A DNA stretch of 64,000 nt from Andalucia godoyi (Eukaryota; Discoba; Jakobea; Jakobida; Andaluciidae). Made by a program: the position numbers and the translations under genes. The notes under the pieces were generated by a model. The model was not told the origin of the DNA. It did not search any database and saw only the letters and a program-made list of their open reading frames with translations. Of this stretch, positions 9,937 to 20,077 are shown one piece after another; position 1 is the stretch's first letter, and each line of letters begins with the position of its first letter. The stretch is from positions 69,211-133,210 of the forward strand of contig VRVR01000025.1 in NCBI GenBank assembly GCA_009859145.1, read 5' to 3'.

Positions 9937-10437
9937 TGCAACTCGTAGATTGTCTCTTTTTTTAAAAATTTCAGGTCGATGTTGGAATGAAAGATGCAAA
10001 ACTTGGTTGAAAAGAGGAGGGGAAACAATCAGAATAGGGAAGGAAAAGAAAAAAAAAGAGAGGCAGAATTTCAAGAGAAGCGCTTGAACACAAAAAGAAA
10101 AGCCGCAAGTGAAAAAAAAGCCATGGTGCCGCTTTTGACAGGAGTCGACAGCAGTCTACCAATGCTTTTCGAAGAAGTCCAAGCATCAAGTCTGACCTGA
10201 CCGGCAATCCCTGCTGCATCGATTTTTTTTTAATTATTATAATAAAAACTGTACATATTGTATTTTGGCGTTTGTTTTCCAGCATCTTTCTTCTTCTGCT
10301 GTTGTTTTGCAATCGTGAATGGTGCTCGATTGCTTGGCTCTTTACTGTTAAACTTCTTTACGTGTTTCTTTTTTCTTCTTATTTTTCTTTGGTTGTTTTT
10401 GTTTTGGCGGGTGATCAAAAGAGGAGGAGGACTGAAG
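9937..10437. other. Divergent PRXQ/ACOT9 intergenic region
   Basis: 500 bp of A-rich then T-rich DNA with no supported gene. The ACOT9 frame is open upstream to about 10258 and would encode a very hydrophobic Phe-rich stretch, but it has no ATG and looks like a T-rich leader. Promoters for both genes are expected here; I see no specific motif. Confidence 0.5.
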
Positions 10438-11976
10438 ATGAATCGTTTGGCGGTGATATCACGGCGCTACTCGAATGTTTTTTCGCAGGTTCGGTCTGTC
10501 AAGGGCGCGAATACACGGCTGTTGTTGGAGCAGAACCGCAATGAGCAAATGAAGGATCGACTTCGCAAGTTTGGGTTTGTGCGAAGCGTGTCATCGTCAC
10601 AACTGTCTGCATCTAAACGGAAGACCTCGAATGAAAGTGCGAGTGCGGGTGGAGATACGACTGTTTCCAGTGGCTCGACGGTACTGGACGGGAGTGCAAT
10701 GCACAGTGCGACGGTCGCGAGTAGCTCTGGAGTGAGTGGAAAGCGGCCGAGTGATTCGTGGCGGGAGTTGCAGCTTCCGTTCTCGACGGATGTGGCGATG
10801 CGTCAGTTCTACATGAATCCCTACGGAGATATCCGCGTGGGAATGCTTCTGGAAGATCTGGACTCGATGGCTGGGCTCATTGCATACGAGCATTCAGATG
10901 GGTTCGAGCGCGATCTGACCGTTGTGACAGCGTCGCTGGATCGCCTGGAGTTCCAAAGACCGTTATCGCAATTTCAGGATGTCATTTTAAGAGGATGTGT
11001 GACATATGTCGGACATTCTTCCATGGAGGTTCGCATTGATATTTTGCAGGTCATGGACGATCAGCCTGGTACCGCAGCCAGCGCCACAGTCAGTGCCACA
11101 GAGGCTGTGGATGTGTTTCTCGAGAATGGCGAAAAGGCATCGGCAAACGCACCGAGGACATACGACCCTTCCAAACTCGTGTTCTGCTCGACATCGCTCT
11201 TCACGATGGTTGCTCGTGATGGGAACAAGGCGGCTCCCGTTCCGCCTTTGGTGTGCCATTCGCGACAGGAAAGAGACCGTTTTGAACAAGGCATCGTGAA
11301 CAAGATTAGACGAAAGGAGTCTGCAAAGAAGAGCTTGGACGTGACTCCTCCGACTTTGGAAGAAAACGATTTTGTGCATTGGCTGTTCTTGGCGCAGAAG
11401 AAAATGACGCTGGAGAGCCAGCTGCTGAAGTCTCGGTCCGAGAAGGCTGCCACACTCGGAGTACCGCTATCTGCCGGCTCCAGATGGATGTCGATGAAAG
11501 ACACTACTCTGGATTCGCACGTGCTGATGCAGCCGCAAAACCGCAACGTTCACGGAAAGGTCTTTGGAGGATTTCTGCTGCGTCTAGCGTATGAATTGGG
11601 GTTCATGTCCGCTCAATGCTTTTTGGGATCCAGACCTCTGTTCTTGTCACTCGATGACAACACGTTCTTGCGCGCAGTCGAAGTGGGCTCGATTGTTCAA
11701 TTTTCTGCACGTGTGGTGCTGAGAGAAAAGGAGCATGTTGTGGTCCGCGTTGTTGCACAGCCCATCAATCCCATGGATCGCACTAAATTCATCGCAAATG
11801 TTTTCCATTTTACCTTCCGCGACCAGCAGTGGACTGGAGACAGCAACTGTCGAGTTCTGTATCCAGAAACGCTGGAAGAAGCCAATCAGTGCATCGAAGG
11901 CAAGAGAGTGCTTGACCAGGGTCAGCACCTGAAGGAATCCTTGCGCGAACCCTTGGAAATTCCGTCCCCTGTCTGA
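10438..11976 (+). CDS. ACOT9: Mitochondrial double-hotdog acyl-CoA thioesterase (ACOT9-like)
   Basis: 512 residues. Enzymes of the ACOT9/10 group hydrolyse acyl-CoAs in the mitochondrial matrix. The N-terminus (MNRLAVISRRYSNVFSQVRSV) is Arg-rich and free of acidic residues, as in a presequence. Hotdog domain 1 spans about 115-210 (FYMNPYGDIRVGMLLEDLDSMAG...). Hotdog domain 2 spans about 350-460 (the QPQNRNVHGKVFGGFLLRLAYE stretch, with the FGG loop typical of the fold). The region from residue 55 to 100 is a Ser-rich linker. The start is the only in-frame ATG before the presequence-like segment. The stop lies 15 bp from the R1 element, which separates it from the convergent RabGAP gene. Confidence 0.85.
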   Translation: MNRLAVISRRYSNVFSQVRSVKGANTRLLLEQNRNEQMKDRLRKFGFVRSVSSSQLSASKRKTSNESASAGGDTTVSSGSTVLDGSAMHSATVASSSGVSGKRPSDSWRELQLPFSTDVAMRQFYMNPYGDIRVGMLLEDLDSMAGLIAYEHSDGFERDLTVVTASLDRLEFQRPLSQFQDVILRGCVTYVGHSSMEVRIDILQVMDDQPGTAASATVSATEAVDVFLENGEKASANAPRTYDPSKLVFCSTSLFTMVARDGNKAAPVPPLVCHSRQERDRFEQGIVNKIRRKESAKKSLDVTPPTLEENDFVHWLFLAQKKMTLESQLLKSRSEKAATLGVPLSAGSRWMSMKDTTLDSHVLMQPQNRNVHGKVFGGFLLRLAYELGFMSAQCFLGSRPLFLSLDDNTFLRAVEVGSIVQFSARVVLREKEHVVVRVVAQPINPMDRTKFIANVFHFTFRDQQWTGDSNCRVLYPETLEEANQCIEGKRVLDQGQHLKESLREPLEIPSPV

Positions 11977-11991
11977 AGCGGTGGCTCCAGG

Positions 11992-12333
11992 CGGGTGTCT
12001 ACATTGTACACTACACATGGTGAATCGTTGCTGGCCGTCGGTCTTGCACCTGAACACCGAATGCGAATTTTCAATTCAGGAAGCAGGGACAGGCCCCAGT
12101 ACGCTGAAGCGTTCTTCAGATCGATGTTTTGCGCACCGTTCCAGAAGGGGCATCGGAATGACGATGGACTGGCATGAATGGAACGAGAAGAAAAAGGCCA
12201 AGCGGAAGAGCATTGTCTGGATCTTAGGGGGAGTGGGGGGAAAGCAGAGCAAAGAGTTTCGTTGCATGGATAGCACCAAGTGCGTGGTTTGCTTTTTTTG
12301 CGAGCAGTGCGATGGGCGTCAAGGCTCACTTGC
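11992..12333 (-). mobile_element. R1 element copy 1: Fanzor/TnpB-like right-end remnant
   Basis: About 342 bp, nearly identical (roughly five differences) to an inverted copy at 28058-28400. Read on the minus strand it ends with AGTGTACAATGTAG followed by ACACCCG. About 150 bp inside that end a frame reads WNGAQNIDLKNASAYWG. This resembles the RuvC-III end of TnpB/Fanzor proteins (consensus D-R-D-x-N-G-A-x-N-I), but the D-R-D is missing. Frames differ between copies upstream of this, so it is not a working gene. No terminal inverted repeats are seen. It fills most of the space between the convergent ACOT9 and RabGAP genes. Confidence 0.6.
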
Positions 12334-12433
12334 CTGTCCCGGGTCTTAATAGCGGTAAACCGAGAGAGGGAGGGGGAGAGACAGAAGACGTGAAATTTTT
12401 GTCTTAGCTCCTAAGTCATTCACTGATAAGAAT

Positions 12434-14536
12434 TTACGTAGAAGTTGGTTCACTCGAGAACTCGGCCGCTGCCTTGCGCTTGTCGCTGGAACTTCGGGAG
12501 TGGTAGCAAAAATACGTTGCCTCTGCATCCAACAGCAGCGATTCCACGGACTCGATGCGAGATCCAACGTCATTGGCAAACGCCAGAAGCTGGTCAAACT
12601 GCAGACGCGTTTCCAGGATGGTGTCTGCCTGTTTGAGAATCAGCGCTGCGCAAATGTAAAGATGGAAATGCTCAAACGACGACGAAAAGATGCCTTCCCA
12701 CAATCTGAGGACATCTGCCATCTCGTCGAACTCGCGCTTGAACAGCACAAGAATCCACCGGAAAGCAAACAGGCACTCGGCGGCGTCAATGGAATCAAGA
12801 TACACGTACAGGTCGGGATGAAGGACTTTGATCAAGTTGCGAAGCAAGGTCAGCTGCGTCTGCACACCCGACTGGTTCTCGAGGAAATTCCGGGCAAACC
12901 CCCGAGCCTCCATGACATTCAGGTAGGCAAAGAACGACGCTGTCTCATCTCGGATTACATACAAGACAGGAGAAAGGAAATCATTCATGCCTTGGCAATA
13001 TCCAGAGTCGAAGTTGAACATTGTATATGTCAGCAAGACGTCGCGAAGCTTGCGGAGTCCCTCGCCATCCTGGTCTGCATAAAAGTCCACGGTTCGATCC
13101 GTGCGAACCACATCCTTATCAACGCGATGCATCCTTTCCGACATGATCTGATTCCTCTGCAATTGTGCCGGCGTCAAACTCGTCCACTGGGTTTTGAAAA
13201 CGCTGTATTCGGATTCATGGTGCGAATGCAACGATGCCACGCTACTTTGAATCGCAGCAATCACATCATGCCGTATGGAATCCTCAGAGAACTGCTGCAA
13301 GACAGCAAAGAGAGAGGACCATTCATAAACAGTGAGAATGTAGGGCCACAGCACTTGACGATCTTCTGCATTGATCCCGCGTTCGAATATCTGTACCAAC
13401 ACACGGTTCTTCCACGACGCGGACTTCTTCTCCGCGCTCTTCGCCGACGAGTTTATGTCCACTGCCAACGATATCAGAGTCTTCAGCGTCACGGGCTCAG
13501 AGCACTCTCCGGCAGACGACAAGAACGGTCGCCGAAACATTGCGATCTGCATGAAACCCTGGCTGTTTGTCGACGGAACGATTACCATCGAATCGTCCAT
13601 ATCCAGATCGTCGTTCTGGCTTCTTCGCTGTTCCTTCGTCCCAGCATTGATTCGTTGCCCTCTTCTCCCTGCAAAAATCGACGATGCTGACTGTGAAGAC
13701 GACGGTAAAGAAGAATGGGTTGATGAAGATGAATCTCGTCGCAGAGCCGACGATGCCATGTGATTGAAGAACGCAAACGGCGCGAATTCCTTCACCATCT
13801 TTGCATACTTTTTCGATTCCGAGACGATTCCCTCTGTAACTTGCTCCAATTTCAGTCTTGACATTGCAACAGCAAACCGGTCCGCAGGTCGTTGATCCTC
13901 GAGCAAATCCGAGAACTCCCAGCGCGTTCGTTGCCCCGCGGACTGTCTTACATGCAAGAACATACTCAGGCAGCGCTTCAGATCTTCCCACTGTGACTCC
14001 TTGATGAACACCGGCCGTTCATTCCACTCTCCCTGATTCAGATTGATGAACATCTTGACATGTGCCATGACCGAGTGCGCAGGAACCACCGGCTTCATAT
14101 CGAACAGAATTGAGTGCAAATCCGCTAGCTTGAACCGAATCGAGTTTCGCATAAGCGAATGGTCCAGTGGATCGCAAGCAAACAACACCAGCTCAGACGG
14201 TTGCACATTTTGATAAGCTCCATTCATAGGACCTTGTTGCTCACCAACAGTGCTATCCGCAACACTCGATCGATGCTCACCATCACCAACACCATCACCA
14301 ACACCATCACCAACTACTTGATGGGGTTGCTGCGCAATCGCAACCTCTGCAGACAGCGGAGTGTGTCTGACAGCGGAGTCTCTTCGCAGGAGCAGTCGGA
14401 TACGCCCTGGGATCGAATCGCGACAATCGTACGATTTGGCGAGAAAAACAGGCTCAATCGAGATCAAAGGCTCCCAATTGCTATCTGGGTTGTCCACGTC
14501 GGTCCAGTCTTCCGAGTCCGATGACGATGATGCCAT
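12434..14536 (-). CDS. TBC-domain Rab GTPase-activating protein (TBC1D15/Gyp7-like)
   Basis: About 700 residues, intronless. TBC proteins switch Rab GTPases off. Both catalytic fingers are present: the Arg finger in VRTDRTVDFY near residue 482 and the Gln finger in YCQGMND near 515. The following ETASFFAYLNVM, DSIDAAECLFAFRWILVLFKREF and LRLWEGIF stretches complete the TBC fold. The long N-terminal half matches the layout of the TBC1D15/17/Gyp7 group, which acts on Rab7-type GTPases, so the substrate guess is inference. The start chosen is the ATG at 14536 (A at -3, G at +4). A weaker in-frame ATG at 14575 would add 13 hydrophobic residues. A long antisense open frame lies opposite the TBC domain and is treated as a shadow. 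R1 copy 1 begins 100 bp past the stop. Confidence 0.85.
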   Translation of the reverse strand: MASSSSDSEDWTDVDNPDSNWEPLISIEPVFLAKSYDCRDSIPGRIRLLLRRDSAVRHTPLSAEVAIAQQPHQVVGDGVGDGVGDGEHRSSVADSTVGEQQGPMNGAYQNVQPSELVLFACDPLDHSLMRNSIRFKLADLHSILFDMKPVVPAHSVMAHVKMFINLNQGEWNERPVFIKESQWEDLKRCLSMFLHVRQSAGQRTRWEFSDLLEDQRPADRFAVAMSRLKLEQVTEGIVSESKKYAKMVKEFAPFAFFNHMASSALRRDSSSSTHSSLPSSSQSASSIFAGRRGQRINAGTKEQRRSQNDDLDMDDSMVIVPSTNSQGFMQIAMFRRPFLSSAGECSEPVTLKTLISLAVDINSSAKSAEKKSASWKNRVLVQIFERGINAEDRQVLWPYILTVYEWSSLFAVLQQFSEDSIRHDVIAAIQSSVASLHSHHESEYSVFKTQWTSLTPAQLQRNQIMSERMHRVDKDVVRTDRTVDFYADQDGEGLRKLRDVLLTYTMFNFDSGYCQGMNDFLSPVLYVIRDETASFFAYLNVMEARGFARNFLENQSGVQTQLTLLRNLIKVLHPDLYVYLDSIDAAECLFAFRWILVLFKREFDEMADVLRLWEGIFSSSFEHFHLYICAALILKQADTILETRLQFDQLLAFANDVGSRIESVESLLLDAEATYFCYHSRSSSDKRKAAAEFSSEPTST

Positions 14537-14902
14537 GATACGTTCCAGTACTAGCGCAAAAGGAAGAGCTAGCATACACTGAGTCAAGGTTTTAATGAAA
14601 TTTAAAAATTAAATTTAAAGGCAGCAATATCTCAATATCTCAATATCTCTAGAAGAAACAGGAAACTGAAAAGCCAGAAGAAGATTTATGAAAAATATAG
14701 ATATGTATATATACATAATATTGATCTTTGGTGATCGGGAAAGCTGGAATTGATGAAGGGAGAGAGGATCGACGATTCGGGTTTTTGTTTGTTGATTCCC
14801 GAAAAACAGAGAACTACGTCTGCTGAACAGAATCAAAAATCACCAACATACCGTACCCTATCCGTAGGTACTATCGGCACAACTAGAAGATGCTTGGTTG
14901 TT
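14537..14902. other. RabGAP 5' flank / longin-gene 3' flank
   Basis: 366 bp between two genes on the minus strand: the 5' side of the RabGAP and the 3' side of the longin protein gene. It is AT-rich, with a TCTCAATA direct repeat near 14630-14650 and TATA-rich DNA at 14695-14720. No gene or RNA was recognised. Confidence 0.5.
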
Positions 14903-17524
14903 TTACAAAAATACCTGCTTGGTTTCTTGAAACAGAAAGGAGCGTGCATTGTACTCTACTTCACCTGGTATTCGTGGTTGGGATTTGTTGCGGACGAACA
15001 CTTCATAGTCCTTGGATTTGCGGACGAACAGCGTCCCTTGTTCGCTGCGCAGGATGACGGACGAGATAGACTCGTCGTATTCAAGATACTCTCGGCTCTT
15101 CTGGACCATGGCATCGCGTTCCAAGTCGCAGCAGCCCTTTGCGAGACCCAGGACCGGCTCAAACACCACAAGGGACATGTTTTGCATGTCCATTGGAAAG
15201 GGAATGAAAGCATTTTGGAGTCCGATGGAAAGAGACGAGGCGGGAGAGAGTGAAATTACAGAAGATGTCTTTGAGAAGAACCCGGAAGACGTACTGCTTG
15301 ACGGCGACAGGATTCCATTGTTTCCAGACGGCGAAAGCACGACAAAGGGCGCAACAGGCCCTCCAGCTTGATGCGGAAGATGCAGCATGGTTCCCGAAAA
15401 TTCCCATGAAAAAGCAGGAGTGACGCTACGGACATCACGGATCACAGGTACAGAGTGTGCAACCATGTCGCACAACTTGGGAAGCTGACTGGACAACAAG
15501 CGGCGAAGTAAGATCATGTTTCCATCTGCATATAGGTTTTCGAAGAGAATGACCGCCACTACGGCAACGCGGTCCATCTGTTCATAGTACACTCCAAACC
15601 AGTCACCGTCCGGAGAACTCGGAAAGTGGCACCGCAGCGCAGCATCGCCGGACAGTAGTCTTTGTTCATCAAGCTTCGTTTCAGACGCCGGGACAGACCG
15701 ATTCTCGTCGATCAGAACACCCTGCTCAACGTTGCTGATGAATATTGGGAAATTGTCACGTTTTTCTCGACCGCCAAACTGCACACGACACATGACTCGA
15801 TGAGCGGACATTGGATTTTCACTGGTGATGCGAATCGCATAGGATTCCGCAGAACGAGAAAGCTCTGGGTAGGCATTCGATCGGATGAACTGCAGACGTG
15901 ACGAAATCAGCTTTTCCACGCCATATGTCAGATGTGAATGCAGCAGCAAATCATCCACAAAAATGCCGCCTGTGACGACTCCTGGAAGAGACTCGAGCTG
16001 CTGAATGAAGTGCTCCGAAGCAAACATCAAAGAAGACTGTGCATTCAAGGACGGCTGGTAGGGAATGGACGGGAACGGCTGCATCAGTTCCTCACACAGA
16101 TAACTGTACAACTCATGAAAGGTGTGAACTGCTTCGCCCGGGGATACTGCGGCAGAGACCCGATGCAGGGGCCCCGTTAGGTACCGGTATGCCATGACGA
16201 TCACATCCATGTGTTGCTTCAGAATTGTCTGATGCCAGCCGACAACAAAGTAAAACCGGTCCACACGGCGCAAAATATAACTGGTGTTCTCAAATTCAAA
16301 TTCCACTTCCTCAAACTCCGTAACCATCGGAACCACTTCTTGGCCCACAACAACGTCCCGGAGCCTGCCTGAGCTGGATGTCTCGCGCGTGCTCTTCTTC
16401 CTCTGATCCGGGGAGCCTTCGTGCTCGGCAAAAATGTCTTTTCGCACACGAAACATCTGATCCGACGATAAACCCGACGGACTGGATGAATACAAGCTAT
16501 TTTCATCTCCACTGTGTTTGGATGGCGAACCGGACCCGTAAGATGATGCAGACGGATGCGCATTATGCAAGAACGAGAGCGGCGGCTGCGGAATTCTAAT
16601 CGCGGGTGATCTCCCCGTCTTGACCCCACTTGATGCAGCCGCAACCCGAGTTGACATGGGAGTCTTTGGGCTGAACAACAAGCTGGAGACGTTCATGCCA
16701 TCCAGTCGAGACTGAGCTTTCGGTACGCTCTGTTGCGGCGAAAGAAAGAGTCGCGAATCGGCGATTGGCGATGAACCCTTTTCACCAGTGGCCTCTTCTT
16801 CTCCCTCTCCTTCCCCTGCAGCTTTCTTGCCGAGGATCTTCATCTTTTCCGCAGGAGGTTGCACCAAGCTAATGGAGTCTTTGATTTCCTTGGAGAGTCT
16901 TCGAAAGGATTCAAACGCCCCGATAATCAAATACTTTTTCTCCATCGGAGTGTCGGTAGGTGCAAAAAACACCAGCTGTTCGACGGTTGTATCGCGATCA
17001 TCTCCACCCTCGTTATGCGACCCATCTGCAGCTCCAACCGTGTACTTGTTTTCCAGAAACGCTTGGTGACTGGAGAAATTGGAGGACTGCCCTCTCGACT
17101 TTGCTGCATATGATGCGTGATCGCCCTGCATGCTCGGACTGTTCACATCCGAAATATTGCATGCTGCCGAGCCCACAGACGCATGGTACGCTTCGGAATA
17201 CGAATCATACGGATGCGATGCCTGGCTGTACGTATCTGCTCCTCCTTCTTCTTTCTCAATTCCTGTCTTTGCCCCTTGTCCATCTCCCTCTCGTTGTCGA
17301 TCCTGCTTCTTGATTCCATCCGCAGGACAATCGGTATTTGACGCATTTCCATCATCCGCTTGGGCCTTCTTCTTCTTCTTGGAGGGTGCAACAGGCGCTT
17401 CCGTCAGATACACCATGAAATGAGGCCATGGTCGACCAGACGGAATCGGTGTTCGCGGAGAATCAAAAGACCATATTCGAGATTGCGGGGCCGACACATC
17501 ACTCAGCGTATCGCTCGCATCCAT
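14903..17524 (-). CDS. Longin-domain protein, probably CCZ1/HPS4-type Rab-GEF subunit
   Basis: 873 residues, intronless. Two parts look structured: residues about 180-225 (TVEQLVFFAPTDTP, KYLIIGAFESFRRLSKEIK) and about 395-520 (EFENTSYILRRVDRFYFVVGW, then helices ending HTFHELYSYLCEEL). The spacing of a hydrophobic strand, a helix and a second strand block is like the first longin domain of the CCZ1/INTU/HPS4 family. In partnership with MON1 this family activates Rab7. The C-terminal third is strand-rich and could be the later longin domains. Between them are long Ser/Lys/Glu-rich linkers (230-390). The family assignment rests on pattern only; a profile search would settle it. It is divergent from the PP2C gene across microsatellites. 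Confidence 0.4.
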   Translation of the reverse strand: MDASDTLSDVSAPQSRIWSFDSPRTPIPSGRPWPHFMVYLTEAPVAPSKKKKKAQADDGNASNTDCPADGIKKQDRQREGDGQGAKTGIEKEEGGADTYSQASHPYDSYSEAYHASVGSAACNISDVNSPSMQGDHASYAAKSRGQSSNFSSHQAFLENKYTVGAADGSHNEGGDDRDTTVEQLVFFAPTDTPMEKKYLIIGAFESFRRLSKEIKDSISLVQPPAEKMKILGKKAAGEGEGEEEATGEKGSSPIADSRLFLSPQQSVPKAQSRLDGMNVSSLLFSPKTPMSTRVAAASSGVKTGRSPAIRIPQPPLSFLHNAHPSASSYGSGSPSKHSGDENSLYSSSPSGLSSDQMFRVRKDIFAEHEGSPDQRKKSTRETSSSGRLRDVVVGQEVVPMVTEFEEVEFEFENTSYILRRVDRFYFVVGWHQTILKQHMDVIVMAYRYLTGPLHRVSAAVSPGEAVHTFHELYSYLCEELMQPFPSIPYQPSLNAQSSLMFASEHFIQQLESLPGVVTGGIFVDDLLLHSHLTYGVEKLISSRLQFIRSNAYPELSRSAESYAIRITSENPMSAHRVMCRVQFGGREKRDNFPIFISNVEQGVLIDENRSVPASETKLDEQRLLSGDAALRCHFPSSPDGDWFGVYYEQMDRVAVVAVILFENLYADGNMILLRRLLSSQLPKLCDMVAHSVPVIRDVRSVTPAFSWEFSGTMLHLPHQAGGPVAPFVVLSPSGNNGILSPSSSTSSGFFSKTSSVISLSPASSLSIGLQNAFIPFPMDMQNMSLVVFEPVLGLAKGCCDLERDAMVQKSREYLEYDESISSVILRSEQGTLFVRKSKDYEVFVRNKSQPRIPGEVEYNARSFLFQETKQVFL

Positions 17525-17551
17525 CCTTCTTTTTCTTTTCTTCTACAAAAC

Positions 17552-17554
<3 letters not shown>

Positions 17555-17636
<82 letters not shown>

Positions 17637-17657
17637 TCACTCACTCACTCACTCACT
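17555..17657. repeat. (TC)n-(ACTC)n compound microsatellite
   Basis: About 38 TC units are followed by about six ACTC units, 31 bp upstream of the longin gene ATG. It lies in the presumed promoter or leader of that gene. Confidence 0.95.
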
Positions 17658-18075
17658 TTTGAGCGCACGGAAAAATCTTCAAGCTTGAGCTTTGGGGGAA
17701 TAGTGGAAGCCAAAAAGCCAAAAGGACAGAGTACAGTCGCCACTGCACTTTCAATTTTTTTACTTCTGGATTAAAAAAAGTCCGGCACATGCTGACAGGA
17801 CAGCAGACCAAAAAAGATTTTGCCTATGATTCGAACCGTTGCTAACGTACTTTCCCTCTCTTTCAAATTGATAAAGTTTAACGATTCCTCCATCTTTGCA
17901 AAAATGTCTCTGAATTCACATCGTGCATCTCCATTGAATCTTTCTTCTTGCTGTTTCACTTTGCAACTGCGCCTCTTTGCCATTATTTTTTTTCTCCCAT
18001 TCCTTTCTTTTGATACTCTTTCTCTCTTTTTCTTCTTCTTCTTCCAGCTCGTCTTTTACACATTCACGTTCTCTT

Positions 18076-18079
18076 CTCT

Positions 18080-18136
<57 letters not shown>
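18076..18136. repeat. (CT)n-(CA)n compound microsatellite
   Basis: About 13 CT units run directly into about 17 CA units, roughly 50 bp upstream of the first PP2C ATG, so the tract is probably in that gene's leader. Confidence 0.95.
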
Positions 18137-18139
<3 letters not shown>

Positions 18140-18187
18140 GAGACCGTTCTCAAGACCCGCGTCAAAAAAGAAAAAAAGGCTCCTTGC

Positions 18188-20077
18188 ATGCCAACACACC
18201 CGCCGGTGTCTCTGAATGTTCGTTTTCAAGAAATGGAAGTGTCTCAAATGGATCTGTCAATGACTTCAAACACTTCTTCTTCTGCGTCTGCGTCTGCGTC
18301 TGCTACTTCTTCTCCTTTCTTGTGTGTGTCTGCGTCGTCGCCATATGCGCCACGCGGCATCTCTGCGGAAGAACAAGCACTGTCGCCAACGCACTTTAAC
18401 CTTTCTGATAATAACAACAATATCAGTATCAGTAATCATAATCATAATAATAACAATCATAATAATAATGCAGAACCACGGTTCCAACTGGGGATTCGTC
18501 GTCATCGATGCAATGCTTTGCAGCCACAGTTCGCACTCGCAAACTGTATTTCACATGCTGGTGCAGGGACTCCAAGCAAATCCTTTGAAAATCAATCACA
18601 GGCAAGCACCGTTTATGTGGAAGACCAAGCGCTGAGTCTCCCCGGAAGTCCTGACCATTTCTCTCAGTTTTCTCAGCATGTCAATGATCAGAACGTCCAT
18701 CCAGATGCTCTTGCAAAAATGAATGGATACGGCAGCATGGCTAATCATATCAACGGTTCGTATTCCAATGTTTGCAACAACAATAACATTCACAATAACA
18801 ACAACAATATCGGCGGTGGCGGATATAGCAACCTTCAAGGCAGCAACAACAACAACCAGTATTCGTCGTCGTATGCGTCTTCGTCGAATTCGGTTGGCCC
18901 GTATAATCCGTCTGCGACCCCATTGATGCACATGCCACCCTTCAATGGAAACTGCTGCTCGTCCAACTCGTTTGAAACTCCGAACAAGTCTTGGCACAGA
19001 ACATTTCAAAGATTCTTTTGTTTTGGGACCAACCAAAACCAAGGACCCCGTGGAAAACAGGAAGATGTCTTTTGCTGGAACCATGAAGTATCCAAGAGTG
19101 TGGCATATTTTGGTGTGTTTGATGGGCATTGTGGGGCGTTTGCAGCGAACGAAGCGTCCAGTATGCTGTGCGATGCAGTCTTGCAGCAGGAGTCGTTTCG
19201 CAGAGGGTTACGTCGATTGAAGAACATGCCTGCACAAGGTGCGTACCGACTGGACTTCACTGCAGACGAGGATGATGACGATTGCTTTAGCCACAACGGC
19301 GATGAGAATGACAACTTTTACCACGACCCCAATTTGTGTGGCAACAGCTCGGTGGAATTTGACTGTGATGACAACCCCAGCAGCGAGCTCATTGTGGACG
19401 ACGTAGATGATTGCTTTTCGATCCCAGCTCGTGAGGACGACCACAGTGTTTTGATGGACGACTGCGATTCGTCAATCATGATGGATGATTTGGATGTCGA
19501 GGACCTGCAGGGGATGTTCCGAGAGCCGATCGAGGACGCGTTCAAGAGTCTGAATCAACACTTGGGTATGGTCGACGTAACAAAGTCTGGAACCACGGCG
19601 TCCATTGCCTTTTTCCTAGATGGCAATTATATTGTAACGGCCAATGTAGGAGATTCTAGCATTGTGATGTTCCCTCGTAGTCCTTTAACGAACGAAAAGC
19701 AGGCCAAGCGACTGTCGGAAGACCATCGCAACAAGAACGATGGTGATTTGGAGATTGAGGTGTCAAGATCTCTCGGCGATGCGCGTCTGAATCTATCATG
19801 TGTCCCAGATGTCTTTTTGCATCCGGTGGATTTGCTGAGCGATGGATTTCTGGTTATGGCCTCCGATGGCGTTTGGGACAGGGTTCCACTGGTCGATGTT
19901 GACAGGATTGTTCGAGAGTCGCTTATGGATGGAGGAGATCCACAAATGGCTGCTCAAAAACTCGTGGAGTATGCTGTTCTCAAGAAGAATGGTCAAGACA
20001 ATGCCACTGCGATTGTCATTTCGATCCAAAAACTGAGTGCAGACGAGGGCTGCTCTGGCCTAAGCATGTCTGCGTGA
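18188..20077 (+). CDS. PP2C-family protein phosphatase with Asn-rich N-terminus
   Basis: 629 residues from the first ATG. A second ATG at 18233 has a better context and would give 614. PP2Cs are metal-dependent Ser/Thr phosphatases. Motifs in order: GKQEDVFCW, VFDGHCG (canonical DGHGG), GTTASIAF, NVGDSSIV, SRSLGDARL, ASDGVWDRV and GQDNATAIV. The metal-binding Asps are therefore present. Two oddities stand out. A roughly 100-residue acidic, Asp-rich insertion separates DGHCG from GTTAS, and the segment between SEDHR and SRSLGD is only about 11 residues, so the flap region (ERIxxxGG) that usually contacts substrate is missing. Residues 60-220 are Ser/Asn-rich with poly-Asn runs and look disordered. 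It may be active with altered specificity, or regulatory. Confidence 0.85.
   Translation: MPTHPPVSLNVRFQEMEVSQMDLSMTSNTSSSASASASATSSPFLCVSASSPYAPRGISAEEQALSPTHFNLSDNNNNISISNHNHNNNNHNNNAEPRFQLGIRRHRCNALQPQFALANCISHAGAGTPSKSFENQSQASTVYVEDQALSLPGSPDHFSQFSQHVNDQNVHPDALAKMNGYGSMANHINGSYSNVCNNNNIHNNNNNIGGGGYSNLQGSNNNNQYSSSYASSSNSVGPYNPSATPLMHMPPFNGNCCSSNSFETPNKSWHRTFQRFFCFGTNQNQGPRGKQEDVFCWNHEVSKSVAYFGVFDGHCGAFAANEASSMLCDAVLQQESFRRGLRRLKNMPAQGAYRLDFTADEDDDDCFSHNGDENDNFYHDPNLCGNSSVEFDCDDNPSSELIVDDVDDCFSIPAREDDHSVLMDDCDSSIMMDDLDVEDLQGMFREPIEDAFKSLNQHLGMVDVTKSGTTASIAFFLDGNYIVTANVGDSSIVMFPRSPLTNEKQAKRLSEDHRNKNDGDLEIEVSRSLGDARLNLSCVPDVFLHPVDLLSDGFLVMASDGVWDRVPLVDVDRIVRESLMDGGDPQMAAQKLVEYAVLKKNGQDNATAIVISIQKLSADEGCSGLSMSA

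Larger units (their letters stand above)
17525..18187. other. Divergent longin/PP2C intergenic region
   Basis: 663 bp between divergent genes, dominated by pyrimidine tracts. It holds a (TC)n then (ACTC)n microsatellite at 17555-17657 and a (CT)n/(CA)n pair at 18076-18136. Both tracts sit within about 130 bp of a start codon and may act in the promoters. A small open frame on the minus strand (17771-17983) is not supported. Confidence 0.6.

Noticed and set aside
10258-10437. Phe-rich membrane segment upstream of ACOT9
   Set aside because: No ATG before 10438, and the ATG there starts a good mitochondrial presequence.
11992-12333. R1 as a small protein gene conserved in two copies
   Set aside because: Small insertions and deletions shift the frame between the two near-identical copies, and the gene-like block lacks a start.
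13080-13110. tRNA T-arm-like GGTTCGATCC
   Set aside because: It lies inside the TBC coding sequence and no acceptor or anticodon arms surround it. No tRNA was found anywhere in the window.
12500-13690. 396-codon plus-strand frame opposite the RabGAP gene
   Set aside because: It is the antisense of a confidently identified TBC domain, with no domain of its own and shadow-type composition.
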